Assembly (NCBI RefSeq): GCF_004348735.1 | Contig: NZ_SMKT01000001.1 | Coordinates: 124,001-188,000, forward strand | From: Actinomadura sp. KC06 | GTDB taxonomy: Bacteria > Actinomycetota > Actinomycetes > Streptosporangiales > Streptosporangiaceae | DNA length: 64,000 nucleotides | Reading direction: 5' to 3' | Shown: piece after piece, positions 1 to 9,260 of the stretch | How the letters are laid out: each line of letters opens with the position of its first letter | Position numbering within the stretch: position 1 is the stretch's first letter | Program-made: the position numbers and the translations under genes | Notes under the pieces: generated by a model | The model's input: the letters and a program-made list of their open reading frames with translations, nothing else | What the model was told of the DNA's origin: nothing | Database searches by the model: none

Positions 1-306
1 GGCCGGTTCGTATTCATTGCGCAGCACCGTCCAGCTCATGTCGCTCAGTGTCGCCACCGAATCGAAGATGGTGCTGATCTCGGTGTCCTTCATCGAAAAG
101 TGGGGGTGCACCAGTTCCAGCCCGTTGAGCGATCTGATGAACTGGCCGACGTCCCAGGGAATGTCGGCATAGCCGACCTGGGCGCACAGGGACACGTACT
201 CCTCGGGGATTTCGAACGTCCGGTCTTCACTCCATCCGGCGGCGACAAGCCCATCGCGCGCTCTTTCGCTCAGCCCGTCGAATCGCACGGCGCACCCCCC
301 TTTCAT
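1..306 (-). CDS. SUKH-3-like immunity protein, partial (C-terminus beyond window edge)
   Basis: This reading frame runs without a stop from an ATG at 304-306 to base 1, giving 102 residues, and continues outside the window. The ATG overlaps the TGA of the upstream RHS toxin (ATGA), so the two are translationally coupled. Visible motifs are AAGWSEDRTFEIPEEY, then GQFIRSLNGLELVHP, which match the GW-x(3)-R and FL-x(2)-(F/Y)GGL-x-V-x-HP pattern of SUKH-3 proteins. SUKH proteins are immunity factors that bind and neutralise cognate toxins, often deaminases. The role is inferred from family resemblance and from its position directly behind the toxin domain. The missing C-terminus prevents a full family test. 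Confidence 0.8.
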   Translation of the reverse strand, partial: MKGGCAVRFDGLSERARDGLVAAGWSEDRTFEIPEEYVSLCAQVGYADIPWDVGQFIRSLNGLELVHPHFSMKDTEISTIFDSVATLSDMSWTVLRNEYEPA

Positions 307-3300
307 CCCACATACCTCGCCCCTCCGCCGATGAGGATCGGAAGGCAGGATTCTGGGCAGGGGGCCACACTAACACCTGTACTTCTCTGCACGGTCGCGA
401 ATTCCACGTTCCGCAAATCCGCCGCTTCGTCCGTCAAAGCGGTCGCCAAAGCCCCGTTGCAGGCCCTGATCTCCGCGCAGTTGTCCCAGGACCAGAACCC
501 TTGGCCGCCGAGGTCCGCGCGTTCCGTAAGGGCGTCCTCGTAATAGGGATCTCCATGCCTGGCGCCGCTGAGTCCGGTCACGATGGGCCCCGGCTGCCCG
601 TCGCCCCGGTCGATGAGCCGTGCGGCCGCCACTTTCTCCGCATCGTCCGGCGCGTCCGCCGCGGCGGCGCGGGCCGCCGCCGTCAGACAGTCGTCGTTGT
701 GGACGAGTACGGTCGCCGTGCCCACGGCCACGTAGTAGGTGTGGGCGTTGGCGACGGTGAGGTTGTGGACGGTCTGGAACGGCCGAACCCGCGTCTTGAG
801 TGCCGTGACCTGGACGTAGGCGCCCGCGCTGGTGCGGAGCCACATTCCCGGTTCGAGGTTCTCGGCCTTGACCCATCGGCCGATGTCGCCGGCGACCCAG
901 AAGGGGTGTTCGCCGGTGGCGAGGACGACGCCGGTCTTGCCGCCGCGTGCGCCGTCGGTGTCGACGGTGACCGCGACGAGGGTCTTGACGCCGGTGCTTC
1001 TGACGGTGTCGACCACGACCTGCGGCCGGGTGGCTCCGGTGGCGGGGTCGGTCGCCGCGACCTTGTCGCCGGGTCTGATCTCCTGAATCGGCTTCCGGGT
1101 GCCGTCCGCCATCACCACCGTGGTGCCCGGCGAGAAACTGCTCCTGCACCCCGGATTCTGAGTTCTGGGCGGGCCGTCGGGTTTGGGAAGGCCATTGGCC
1201 TTGTCCTTCAGTTTCTTCGCCCGGAGGGCCTTGGCCAGCCCTATCAGGCCCTTGAGCAGCGCCGAGCCGAGGATCTCCTCGGGCCCGCCGACCATCATCA
1301 GCAGGACCGTCCCGCTAAAGGTGCCCATGTCCTTGAGCTTTTGTTTGAAAGTGCGCTGGACGAAGCCCCAGTGCGCCCTTTCATAAAGCTGGAGCGCCAG
1401 TTCCGTGACGGCGGCGTCGCCCATCTTGGTGTCCGGTATCGGGCAGCCGCCGCGCATCGGATTCATGTAGCAGTGGGCGGCCGGGGCGCCGTAGGTGTTC
1501 CGGCGGGTCTCCTCGGCCTTTTCCCAGGCCTTGTCGTAGGCCTTGCTGACGCCTGGGTTGAACCTTCGGCCGCCGGTGCAGGGGTTTTCGGGGATGGTGC
1601 CGCATTGGCCGCCGCCGTCGCGGAGCAGGCCGTCGGGGTCGCTGGAGACGACCGGGGTGTTGTCGGCGTAGGTGTAGCCGTTGAGCTGCTGCGGGTCGGA
1701 CGGCTTCATGAGCGGGTCCACGCTGGTGAACCGGCCGGTCTCGGGGTCGTAGTCGCGGGCGCCGAGGTGTGTCAGCCCGGTGGGGTCCTTGATGCCGCCG
1801 ACGAAGCCGCGCTCGTCGGGCCAGGCGTCGCCGGGTGTACCGCGTTCGGTGCCGAACGGGGTGAAGCGCCGCACGGTGGACTTCAGGTCGGCGGCGGCGA
1901 TGGCGACCTGGGCGGTGCCCTGGTGGTCGCCGGTCAGGAAGGTGAGGCCGCCGGCGGTGGTGCGCAGCGCGACGTTCTCACCGCCGTGGGTGTAGTAGCG
2001 GGTCGCGGTGGGGGTGGTGGCGCCGGGCTCGGCGCGCAGCTCGGTCCCCGGGAGGTAGAGGGTGGTGCCGCCGGGGTCCTTGCGGATCAGCCGGTCGCCG
2101 CCGGGGCCGTTGATGAACTGGGTGGTCGCGCCGTCCTGGGTGACGGTCGCCAGGTCTCCCTCGCTGTTCCAGTCCAGGGTCTGGCGCGTGGTGCCCAGGG
2201 CGCGGCCGGTGGTGTTGCCGACCTCGTCGTAGGCGAAGGTGTCGGTGCGGTCGCCCTCGCCCCCGGTCTGGGTGATCTTGGTGAGGCGGTTGCCCTGGCC
2301 GGGCGGCTCGTAGGCGTAGGTGCGGTTGGTGTCGGGCTTGCCGCCCACGCCGTGGCGGGTCTCGGTCTTGCGGTTTCCGGCCTTGTCGTAGGTGAAGGTG
2401 CGCCAGTACGGCGCGGGCCCGCCGATGACGTCCGCGGTGGGTGTGGTCGAGCAGGCGGTGTCGCCTTCGGACCAGGCTCCGGTCAGCCGGCGCAGGTGGT
2501 CGTAGGTGTAGCACTGGTTGTCGGTGCCGTCGGCGGAGACGTCGGAGATCGACAGGATGTTGCCCGCGTCGTCGTAGCGGTAGGCGGCGCGGCGGGGGTC
2601 GCCGGTGACGCCTTCGCGGTAGGTGCGCGACGACTCCAGCCGCTGCGTGCCGTACTCCCAGGTCAGGGCGTTCCACACGCGTTTGCCCGAGGCGCCCAGC
2701 TCCACCAGCTTGGGTTTGCCGGACGGCGTGTATTCGGCGTGGTTGACGTAGGTGCCGAGACCACTGGTCAGCCGGGTGGGATGCCGGTAGGCGTCGTAGG
2801 AGACCGCCAGCGTCTCGGCGGGCAGGCCGCCGGCGGCGGGCAGCGTCTGGGTGGCCAGGGTGCCGTCCGGGTTGAAGGTCTGCCCGAAGGCGTAGGTCCC
2901 GGCCAGGGCTCCCTGGGAGGACGGGACGGTGATCGTGCCGCCCTCGCCGCGTCCCAGCACGTCGTAGCCGGTGACACGGCTGGTGTAATCGCCGTCGTCG
3001 CGGTGCCGCGTCGCCGAGGCGAGCATGCCCTTGCCGCGCGGGGCGGTGTCGTAGGCCCACGAGATCAGGCGGCTCCCGGTCTGCGACTCCTCGCGGACGT
3101 CGGTCTTGCGGCCCAGCCCGTCGTAGGCGGTGTGGAGCGTCTTCCCGCGCGCGTCGGTGGCGGAGGTCTCCCGGTCGAGGTCGTCGTAGCCGAAGGTGGC
3201 CGCGCCCCGGTCGGGATCGCTGGTCTTGACCTTGCGGCCCCGCAGGTCGTAGGTGGTTTTCCAGCTGTTGCCCGACGGGTCGGTGATGCCGGTCATCCGC

Positions 3301-6300
3301 CCGGCGCCGTCCCAGGCGTACTTCGTGGCGTCGTAGGGCCCGCTCGGTTCCGGGCCGCTGTACTGGCGGCGCTCGGTGACCTGCCCGCGGGCGTCGGTGA
3401 ACTCGGCGGTCGGGACGCCCCCGGACGGCGGGTCGACGGCCGTCCAGTCACCGCCGTAGCTGGTGGTGGTGCGCCACTTCTCGCCGGTCGCGCCGGTGAC
3501 GAGCCGCTCCACGGTCTGCCTGCCGAGGCCGTCGTAGCCGAAGTGGCTCTGGGTCTCCACGCCGGCGGGGTCGGCGGCGAACAGGACGGGTGCGGGCGCG
3601 CCGGTGGCCGGGTGGACGTCGTACTCCTTGGCGACCAGGCCCCGGTCGTCGTAGAAGGTGTCCGCGATCAGCCGTCCGCCGGGCCCGGCGATCTGGGTCT
3701 GGCGCTTGCGCAGCCAGCCGTCGTAGAGCTCGACGATCGGACGCTGCCCGTCGCCCTCGGTGACGGTCTTCGTCGTGACGGCGACGATCTTCCCGTCGGT
3801 GATCTGGTAGCCGAACTCGGCGTTCGGCACCGGGTCGCTCGCCTTGTCCCGGTCGGGCAGCCACACCTTGGTGAGCCGGCCGAGCGCGTCGCGGGCCAGG
3901 TCGGTGCGCAGCCCGTTGGCGTCGACGACCGCTATCGGCTGCCCCCAGGCCTGGTCGAGCTGGGTGGTGATGGTCAGCGCGGACGAGGCGTCGCCGTCGC
4001 GGGCGCGCGGGCTGGTGACGGCGGTCTGGGTGGTCAGCCCGGCGGTCTCGGTGTAGCGGGTGGTGTTGATCTGCCCGAGCGCGTTGGCGGAGGTCAGCAC
4101 GCGGCCGTAGCGGTCGTGGGTCGACTCGGTGCCGGTGACGTACCGCGCGTTCGCGCCGTCGTGATCGGCGACCCTCTCGGTCTTGGTGACGTTGCCCCTG
4201 GTCGGCGGGTCGCCGAAACCGCCGCCGTCGTAGTACGTGCGCGTGTCGGAGACCAGGTCCTTGGTCCGGTCGGGCTCGGCGGCGCATGCCACCGATACCG
4301 TCTCCACCCGCGACGGGTAGTCGTACTTATGCGAGTACTTGTCGTCGGCGTACTCGGTGCGGGTGCACCGGTCGTCGGCGGCGGTGGAGACGTCGGCGAG
4401 ATCGTTGACGCTCTTCACGCGTCCGACGCCGAGGAACTCGGTCTCGTACTCGGTGTCGGTCCTGGTCTCGCGCCAGGTGCCGCCGCCCATCGCCGTCCAG
4501 GTGCGGGCGGTGCCGACGTTGACGGCCGCGGCGTGGACGGTGCCCCAGGAGCGGTCGCGGGTCGCGGTGACGAGACGCCACGGCGTGCTGACGCTCTTGC
4601 CGTGCACGGACCCGCCGGGTCCCGTGTACTGGACGGTACGCAGTTCGAACCCGTCCAGCCCTTCGTGGTCGGTGTGCGTGCCGCCCTCACCGTCGGGGAC
4701 CTGGACGTTCTTGCTCCCGCCGGCCGGCCCGGCGCGGTCGCCGTGCATGCCGCGCAGGTAGTAGGTGTCGGTCTGCGACTTGGGGTCGCCTGGCCCGCCG
4801 GTGGTGACGCGGACGTGCCCGTAGCCGCGCCACTGCGACCAGGTCTTGTACTTCTCGCGGGTCAGCCCGTCGTCGTCGGCGTAGTGCCACGCGGCGCCGT
4901 CCAGGTAGGCGTAGTTCGTGGCCATGTCGGGCGAGCCGCCGGTGCGGTCCCGCTGCACGACGGACGTCACCACGAACTTGTTGAACCAGTCGGTGATCGG
5001 GGTGGTCTGCCCCGGCTGATGCCAGATGGACGGGTAGCAGCGCCGCGTATTGCTCTCCGGCGCCGGCGGATCGGCACGGGAGCAGTCCACTCCGGAGTAG
5101 GCGATGTCGATCTCGCCGCCGGACTCGTCGAAGATCTTGCCGACGCGGTAGCGGGTGTAGGGCGGGACGCCGTCGTTCGCCTGGTCCAGCCGGTTCGCCT
5201 TGGGGACGTGGTTGAACGTCACCTTCGGCAGCGCGATGCTCTCCGCCCCTGCCGGACCGGCCAGCCCGGCGTGCTGGATCTCCTTCAGCAGCAGGTCGCG
5301 CTCGTCGTTGACGGCGCCCCACTGGTGGTCGAGCGACCAGGAGTCCACCTTCCGGTAGCCCCATCCGGCGCCCCGGTCGTGGCTGGTGGTGACCTTGGTC
5401 AGCCGTTTGCGGGACCAGAACGTCGGCGAGGGGCCGCCGTGCCCGTCGCGGCATTCGGTGCCCGCGTCGCAGTTCATGTCCCACGGCACGTCCCACCATT
5501 TCTCCGGGTTGGTGGAGATCTTGGCGGGCGCGCAGTCGAAGGACGCGTCGGGAATGCATCGCTCGGCCGTGTCGAACTGCACGCGGGCGGGCGGGGCGCC
5601 GGCGAACACGTTGTCGCCGCGGAGCCCGTACTCGGCCCCGGTGAGGTACCCGCCCCTGGTGTAGGGGGTGGTGTGGACGAGGTTCCGGGCGTAGTGGTTG
5701 GTCTCCTTCTCGTACAGGTAGATGACGGAGTTGCCGTTGGGGTCGAGGACCATGTCGAGGTTCCAGCGCCACGCCTGCTGGCACCACGAGTCGTCGAACC
5801 CGGAGTCCTTGTGGCAGGGCTCCTTGGCGTCGTCGCCGAAGGCGGGGACCGTCCAGGCCGAGTTGGTCTCGGGGCCGCCCGAGCCCCAGCCCGGCAGCCG
5901 GTTCCGGCCGAAGAAGTAGCGGGTGCCGTCGGTCGTGGTGACCCGCCAGTACTCCCCGTCGTCGTCACCGTTCTGGACGTAGGGGGAGGTCAGCCGCTCG
6001 AACCTGGTGCCGTCGTCGTTGCGCAGCCGCCATGTCCCGTCGGCGGCCTTGATCAGCTCGCCGCCCTTGCCGTTCCAGGTGACGGTGGCGTTGTCGTATC
6101 CCCAGCACAGGTCGCCGGGGATCTTGCCGTCGGCGTTGGGCGGCACGCCGTCGTCCTCGCACGACTTGTACCGGCGCTCGATGAACCCGGGCGACAGCTC
6201 GAAGCCCTCGCCCGCCCAGGACGGCTGGCTGTTGGTGTTGGCGGTGCGGCCGTCCACGCTCTGCGCCGAGTAGACCAGGTCCACCTTCGGGGTGAGCCCG

Positions 6301-7154
6301 CCCGGCACGGGCGGCACGCGCATCGGATACGACCAGGTGAAGTCGCCGGTGTTGGCGGTGACCTTCCACGTCGCGGACGCGTCCAGCTTCGTGGCCTTGA
6401 AGTCGCCCTGCGACCCTTCCGGGGCGGCGACGGCCGCGAGCACCGTCGGCCCGGCCGCCCGGGCGGCGGGCTCGACGTCGGCGGTCAGGGTCTGCTTCTC
6501 GCCGTCGTTGGCCGACGGCACGGGGGTGGACGTCCGGCACTCCGGCTTCGCGGGGGCGGTGAGCGCGCACGCGGGCAGCCGCACCAGCCGCAGCCGGGTG
6601 CCGTACGCGCCGCCGAACGCCTGCGCGAACGCCGAGTAGTCCACGCGGACACCGGCCCGGCCGGACGCGCCGTCCTCGACGGGTGCGAGGCTTAACATCA
6701 GCCCGGTGACGCCCGCGCGCCCGGCGGCCTGGCGGCTCAGGACCTCGACCTCCACCCGGCCGGTCAGCGCGGGCCGCCGGTCCGATCCGTCCTTCTGGAC
6801 GGCGGGCGGCCCGAGCCAGATCGGCAGGTCCCCGGCTCGTGTCCATCCCGCCGTGGAGCGAGCCGACCCGCCGCCGCCCGCCGCCTTGGCCTCGGCCTTC
6901 CCGGGCGCGGGCCAGGACGCCCGCGCCGCCGCGCCGGCCCGCGCCGCCGGGTCGGGGGTGCGCGGTCTGGTCTTGGCGTCCTTCCCGCGCACGGGCCGCT
7001 CGTGGTCGGCGACCTTCGGACGGCCGTCGCGTTCGGGATCGGCCAGCGCGGGCGCCGCCGAGGCGAGCCCGGCCGCCAGGACGACCGCCATCGTCGCGGC
7101 CACCGCACGCAGCGGGCGGCCCAGGCGCAGCAGTTGACGCTTTCCGACGCTCAT
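303..7154 (-). CDS. RHS-repeat polymorphic toxin with HINT and YwqJ-like deaminase domain
   Basis: The 2,283-residue protein begins with a Sec-type signal peptide (hydrophobic stretch followed by APALA near residue 38). A beta-rich region and many YD/RHS repeats follow, ending in an RHS core (DPTGLTHLGARDYDPETGRF, SDPDGL, about residues 1,780-1,845). A pre-toxin HINT domain spans about residues 2,002-2,153, from Cys-Arg-Ser-Ser-Phe to a VHN end, and should autocleave. The last 130 residues carry WDNCAEIRACNGAL (Cys2226, Glu2228) and APCPESC (Cys2266, Cys2270), the zinc and catalytic signature of cytidine-deaminase-fold toxins, closest to YwqJ. An AGGAGG ribosome site at 7163-7168 supports the start. 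The RHS shell is expected to export the tip, which would deaminate a nucleic acid or nucleotide; the substrate is not known. Confidence 0.92.
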   Translation of the reverse strand: MSVGKRQLLRLGRPLRAVAATMAVVLAAGLASAAPALADPERDGRPKVADHERPVRGKDAKTRPRTPDPAARAGAAARASWPAPGKAEAKAAGGGGSARSTAGWTRAGDLPIWLGPPAVQKDGSDRRPALTGRVEVEVLSRQAAGRAGVTGLMLSLAPVEDGASGRAGVRVDYSAFAQAFGGAYGTRLRLVRLPACALTAPAKPECRTSTPVPSANDGEKQTLTADVEPAARAAGPTVLAAVAAPEGSQGDFKATKLDASATWKVTANTGDFTWSYPMRVPPVPGGLTPKVDLVYSAQSVDGRTANTNSQPSWAGEGFELSPGFIERRYKSCEDDGVPPNADGKIPGDLCWGYDNATVTWNGKGGELIKAADGTWRLRNDDGTRFERLTSPYVQNGDDDGEYWRVTTTDGTRYFFGRNRLPGWGSGGPETNSAWTVPAFGDDAKEPCHKDSGFDDSWCQQAWRWNLDMVLDPNGNSVIYLYEKETNHYARNLVHTTPYTRGGYLTGAEYGLRGDNVFAGAPPARVQFDTAERCIPDASFDCAPAKISTNPEKWWDVPWDMNCDAGTECRDGHGGPSPTFWSRKRLTKVTTSHDRGAGWGYRKVDSWSLDHQWGAVNDERDLLLKEIQHAGLAGPAGAESIALPKVTFNHVPKANRLDQANDGVPPYTRYRVGKIFDESGGEIDIAYSGVDCSRADPPAPESNTRRCYPSIWHQPGQTTPITDWFNKFVVTSVVQRDRTGGSPDMATNYAYLDGAAWHYADDDGLTREKYKTWSQWRGYGHVRVTTGGPGDPKSQTDTYYLRGMHGDRAGPAGGSKNVQVPDGEGGTHTDHEGLDGFELRTVQYTGPGGSVHGKSVSTPWRLVTATRDRSWGTVHAAAVNVGTARTWTAMGGGTWRETRTDTEYETEFLGVGRVKSVNDLADVSTAADDRCTRTEYADDKYSHKYDYPSRVETVSVACAAEPDRTKDLVSDTRTYYDGGGFGDPPTRGNVTKTERVADHDGANARYVTGTESTHDRYGRVLTSANALGQINTTRYTETAGLTTQTAVTSPRARDGDASSALTITTQLDQAWGQPIAVVDANGLRTDLARDALGRLTKVWLPDRDKASDPVPNAEFGYQITDGKIVAVTTKTVTEGDGQRPIVELYDGWLRKRQTQIAGPGGRLIADTFYDDRGLVAKEYDVHPATGAPAPVLFAADPAGVETQSHFGYDGLGRQTVERLVTGATGEKWRTTTSYGGDWTAVDPPSGGVPTAEFTDARGQVTERRQYSGPEPSGPYDATKYAWDGAGRMTGITDPSGNSWKTTYDLRGRKVKTSDPDRGAATFGYDDLDRETSATDARGKTLHTAYDGLGRKTDVREESQTGSRLISWAYDTAPRGKGMLASATRHRDDGDYTSRVTGYDVLGRGEGGTITVPSSQGALAGTYAFGQTFNPDGTLATQTLPAAGGLPAETLAVSYDAYRHPTRLTSGLGTYVNHAEYTPSGKPKLVELGASGKRVWNALTWEYGTQRLESSRTYREGVTGDPRRAAYRYDDAGNILSISDVSADGTDNQCYTYDHLRRLTGAWSEGDTACSTTPTADVIGGPAPYWRTFTYDKAGNRKTETRHGVGGKPDTNRTYAYEPPGQGNRLTKITQTGGEGDRTDTFAYDEVGNTTGRALGTTRQTLDWNSEGDLATVTQDGATTQFINGPGGDRLIRKDPGGTTLYLPGTELRAEPGATTPTATRYYTHGGENVALRTTAGGLTFLTGDHQGTAQVAIAAADLKSTVRRFTPFGTERGTPGDAWPDERGFVGGIKDPTGLTHLGARDYDPETGRFTSVDPLMKPSDPQQLNGYTYADNTPVVSSDPDGLLRDGGGQCGTIPENPCTGGRRFNPGVSKAYDKAWEKAEETRRNTYGAPAAHCYMNPMRGGCPIPDTKMGDAAVTELALQLYERAHWGFVQRTFKQKLKDMGTFSGTVLLMMVGGPEEILGSALLKGLIGLAKALRAKKLKDKANGLPKPDGPPRTQNPGCRSSFSPGTTVVMADGTRKPIQEIRPGDKVAATDPATGATRPQVVVDTVRSTGVKTLVAVTVDTDGARGGKTGVVLATGEHPFWVAGDIGRWVKAENLEPGMWLRTSAGAYVQVTALKTRVRPFQTVHNLTVANAHTYYVAVGTATVLVHNDDCLTAAARAAAADAPDDAEKVAAARLIDRGDGQPGPIVTGLSGARHGDPYYEDALTERADLGGQGFWSWDNCAEIRACNGALATALTDEAADLRNVEFATVQRSTGVSVAPCPESCLPILIGGGARYVG

Positions 7155-7205
7155 CGCGGCGACCTCCTGGTCGTGGCGGGTGTTTCCGCCGAGGCAAACG
7201 CGAGA

Positions 7206-7234
7206 AGCATCTGATCATGGACAGGACAATGCAA
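7206..7234 (-). promoter_or_regulatory. Candidate sigma-70-like promoter for the RHS toxin gene
   Basis: On the minus strand TTGCAT (7229-7234) and GATGCT (7206-7211) are separated by 17 nt. GATGCT lies about 50 nt upstream of the toxin ATG. The spacing is ideal and both hexamers keep most consensus positions, but no experiment or comparison supports it. Confidence 0.35.
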
Positions 7235-7552
7235 GAGCGCGTTCGAAAATCCAACACTCGAATGGTGATCTCGCACCTGATCAAGGGGGTCGTGGCCAGG
7301 TTCGGACACGTCAGCCACCGGGGGCGCGGTCCTCGCCCCCTGGTATGTGACAGATGCCTTGACCCGATCGACAATGCGAGTTACAGGCTGAAAGGGAATT
7401 CAGAATGGCGGCGGCTATTGATGTCCGTGCAGGTAGCAGCCTCGGCCAACCCGGCTGCTGACCAGCGCTCTCGGCCTCCGAACCTGAGGTCACCTAGCCG
7501 GAAAACACTGTAGGCACGTTCCAAACCAACCAGAAGCAAAGCCTTATCGCAC

Positions 7553-7570
7553 AAAAAGCCGAAACGGCTT
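7553..7570 (-). terminator. Intrinsic terminator of the 13906-7601 operon
   Basis: Read on the minus strand, AAGCCG (complement of 7565-7570) and CGGCTT (complement of 7556-7561) form a 6-bp stem with a 3-nt TTT loop, followed by a T-run at 7557-7553. It lies about 30 nt past the permease stop, as expected for factor-independent termination. Confidence 0.65.
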
Positions 7571-7600
7571 GTTCTTTATCTGCAGTCGAACAGAACTACT

Positions 7601-8455
7601 TCATCGAGACGATTCAAAGAAGCGTTCCGTGCCGAAGCGGAGCACGCTGAAGAGGATTTTGTTCTGCAGGACGCCGAGGAGCATCAGCACGGTCAGCACG
7701 GAGAACTCGGCGGCGACGTTGATCGCCTCGCTGTAGGTGAGCAGGAGCTGCCCGAGGCCGCCCGCGGAGGGCGCGACGAACTCGCCGACGATCGCGCCGA
7801 TCAGCGCGAAGGCCATGCTGATCTCCAGCCCGGAGACGATGCCCGGCACCGCGGACGGCAGCGAGATGCGGAAGAAGCGCTGCCGGCGGTTCGCGTCGAA
7901 CGCCGTCGCCATCTCCAGCCGCGACTCCGACACGGTGGACAGCGCGGCCAGCGTCGCGATCACGGCGGGGAAGAACGCCAGCATCGCGGCGAAGCTGAAC
8001 TTCATCGTCAGGCCGAAGCCCAGCCACAGCGCGCACACCGGGGCCAGCGCGATCTTCGGCAGCGACTGGAACGCGACCACGTACGGGTAGAGGACGAACC
8101 GGACGAGCCGCGACTCCGCCATCAGCATGCCGAGCAGCACGCCCGACCCGGCGCCCAGCACGAACCCGATCAGGGTGGCCTTCCACGTCTCCCAGGTGCT
8201 CTGCCCGACCTGCTCCAGGAAGATGTCCGAGCGCATCACCTCGAACACGTCGGTCGGCGCGGGGATCACGACCCCGCTGATCTCGAACCTAGAGATCACG
8301 AGCTGGATCAGCAGGACGCCGGCCAGGCCGACCACCAGGGGCGGGAGCAGCAGGAACGCGGCCCTGGCCAGCGGGCCGGAGCGGAACGGCCGCCCGGGCG
8401 CGGGGGCCTCCTGCCGTTGGACGCGTCGGTCCGGCGCCTCGGTCACCTTATTCAT
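7601..8455 (-). CDS. NitT/TauT-type ABC transporter permease
   Basis: The 284-residue inner-membrane protein has about six hydrophobic segments and a binding-protein-dependent transport fold of the SsuC/TauC type, including the cytoplasmic coupling region around MATAFDANRRQRFFRISLPS (the EAA loop). It is the last gene of the importer operon. Its start overlaps the end of the preceding permease by 8 nt, so the two are probably made in equal amounts and form a heterodimer. The ATG at 8453-8455 is the first start after that overlap. The substrate cannot be read from the sequence; neighbouring catabolic genes suggest a small organic acid or aromatic-derived compound. Confidence 0.9.
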   Translation of the reverse strand: MNKVTEAPDRRVQRQEAPAPGRPFRSGPLARAAFLLLPPLVVGLAGVLLIQLVISRFEISGVVIPAPTDVFEVMRSDIFLEQVGQSTWETWKATLIGFVLGAGSGVLLGMLMAESRLVRFVLYPYVVAFQSLPKIALAPVCALWLGFGLTMKFSFAAMLAFFPAVIATLAALSTVSESRLEMATAFDANRRQRFFRISLPSAVPGIVSGLEISMAFALIGAIVGEFVAPSAGGLGQLLLTYSEAINVAAEFSVLTVLMLLGVLQNKILFSVLRFGTERFFESSR

Positions 8456-9260
8456 TGGGCATGCGCTCCAAAACGAAATGCCGGGCGAGGCGGACGAGCA
8501 GCGCCAGCGCCAGCCCGACCACGGCCAGGATCATCAGCACGGCGAACTCCTCGGCCAGCCGGAACTCGCTCTGGTAGACCTGCAGGATCACGCCGACGCC
8601 GGCGTTGGCGCTGATCAGCTCGCCCGCGATGGCGGCGAGGAACGACAGCACCACCGAGATCTCCAGGCCGGAGAAGATCGGCACCACCAGCCCGGGGAAG
8701 ACGATCTTGCGGCGGATCTGGGCCTTGGACGCGCCGAACGCGGTCGCCATCTCGATCCGGCCCCGGTCGGTCTCCGCCACGCCCGCCATCGTGCTCACCA
8801 GGATCGGGAACAGCGTCGCCGCGCCGACCAGCCCGATCTTGGACTCCATGCCGAGCCCGAACCAGATGACGAAGATCGGCGCGAGCGCGATCGGCGGCAG
8901 CGCCTGCAGGGCCAGGGCGTACGGGTAGAAGCCCTGCCGCAGGATCCGCGACTCGCCGAGCAGGACGCCGAGCACCACGCCGAGGACGAAGCCGATCAGC
9001 AGACCGAAGAACGCCTCGCCGAGCGTGGTGCGCAGCGCGGTCAGGTACTCGCCCCATTCGCCGGACGGCCCGAGCGCCTTGACGACCGCGTCCAGCTTCG
9101 GCACCGAGCTGCCGTCGCCCTGCACGTCGGACGGGAAGACCTGCCAGGCGACGAGCAGGACGGCGGTGACCAGCGCGAGCCCGCCCCACCGGGCCGCCGC
9201 ACCGCCCCGCGAGGGTGCGGCGGCCGGACGGCCGGGGCCGGTCGCCGGTCCGGCGGTCAT
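8448..9260 (-). CDS. NitT/TauT-type ABC transporter permease (second subunit)
   Basis: This 270-residue membrane protein is homologous to the next gene, with the same order of hydrophobic helices and an EAA-type loop (IEMATAFGASKAQIRRKIVF). The N-terminus is Pro/Ala/Arg-rich and cytoplasmic before the first membrane segment (LALVTAVLLVAW). The ATG at 9258-9260 overlaps the ATP-binding gene's stop by 4 nt and is chosen over longer in-frame starts that would run through that gene. Two different permeases in one operon point to a heterodimeric channel, whereas many SsuABC or TauABC systems have one permease gene. Confidence 0.9.
   Translation of the reverse strand: MTAGPATGPGRPAAAPSRGGAAARWGGLALVTAVLLVAWQVFPSDVQGDGSSVPKLDAVVKALGPSGEWGEYLTALRTTLGEAFFGLLIGFVLGVVLGVLLGESRILRQGFYPYALALQALPPIALAPIFVIWFGLGMESKIGLVGAATLFPILVSTMAGVAETDRGRIEMATAFGASKAQIRRKIVFPGLVVPIFSGLEISVVLSFLAAIAGELISANAGVGVILQVYQSEFRLAEEFAVLMILAVVGLALALLVRLARHFVLERMPNE

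Larger units (their letters stand above)
7155..7600. other. Intergenic region between toxin start and ABC permease end
   Basis: This 446-nt gap holds the toxin ribosome site and candidate promoter on the right of the toxin start, and an intrinsic terminator near 7553-7570. No convincing gene is seen. The short plus-strand ORFs crossing it lack a ribosome site and recognisable domains. Confidence 0.6.

Noticed and set aside
501-6695. A 2,064-residue plus-strand open frame antisense to the RHS gene
   Set aside because: It is a GC-bias shadow: extremely Gly/Val/Arg-rich, no ribosome site and no domains, whereas the minus-strand frame has clear RHS, HINT and deaminase motifs.
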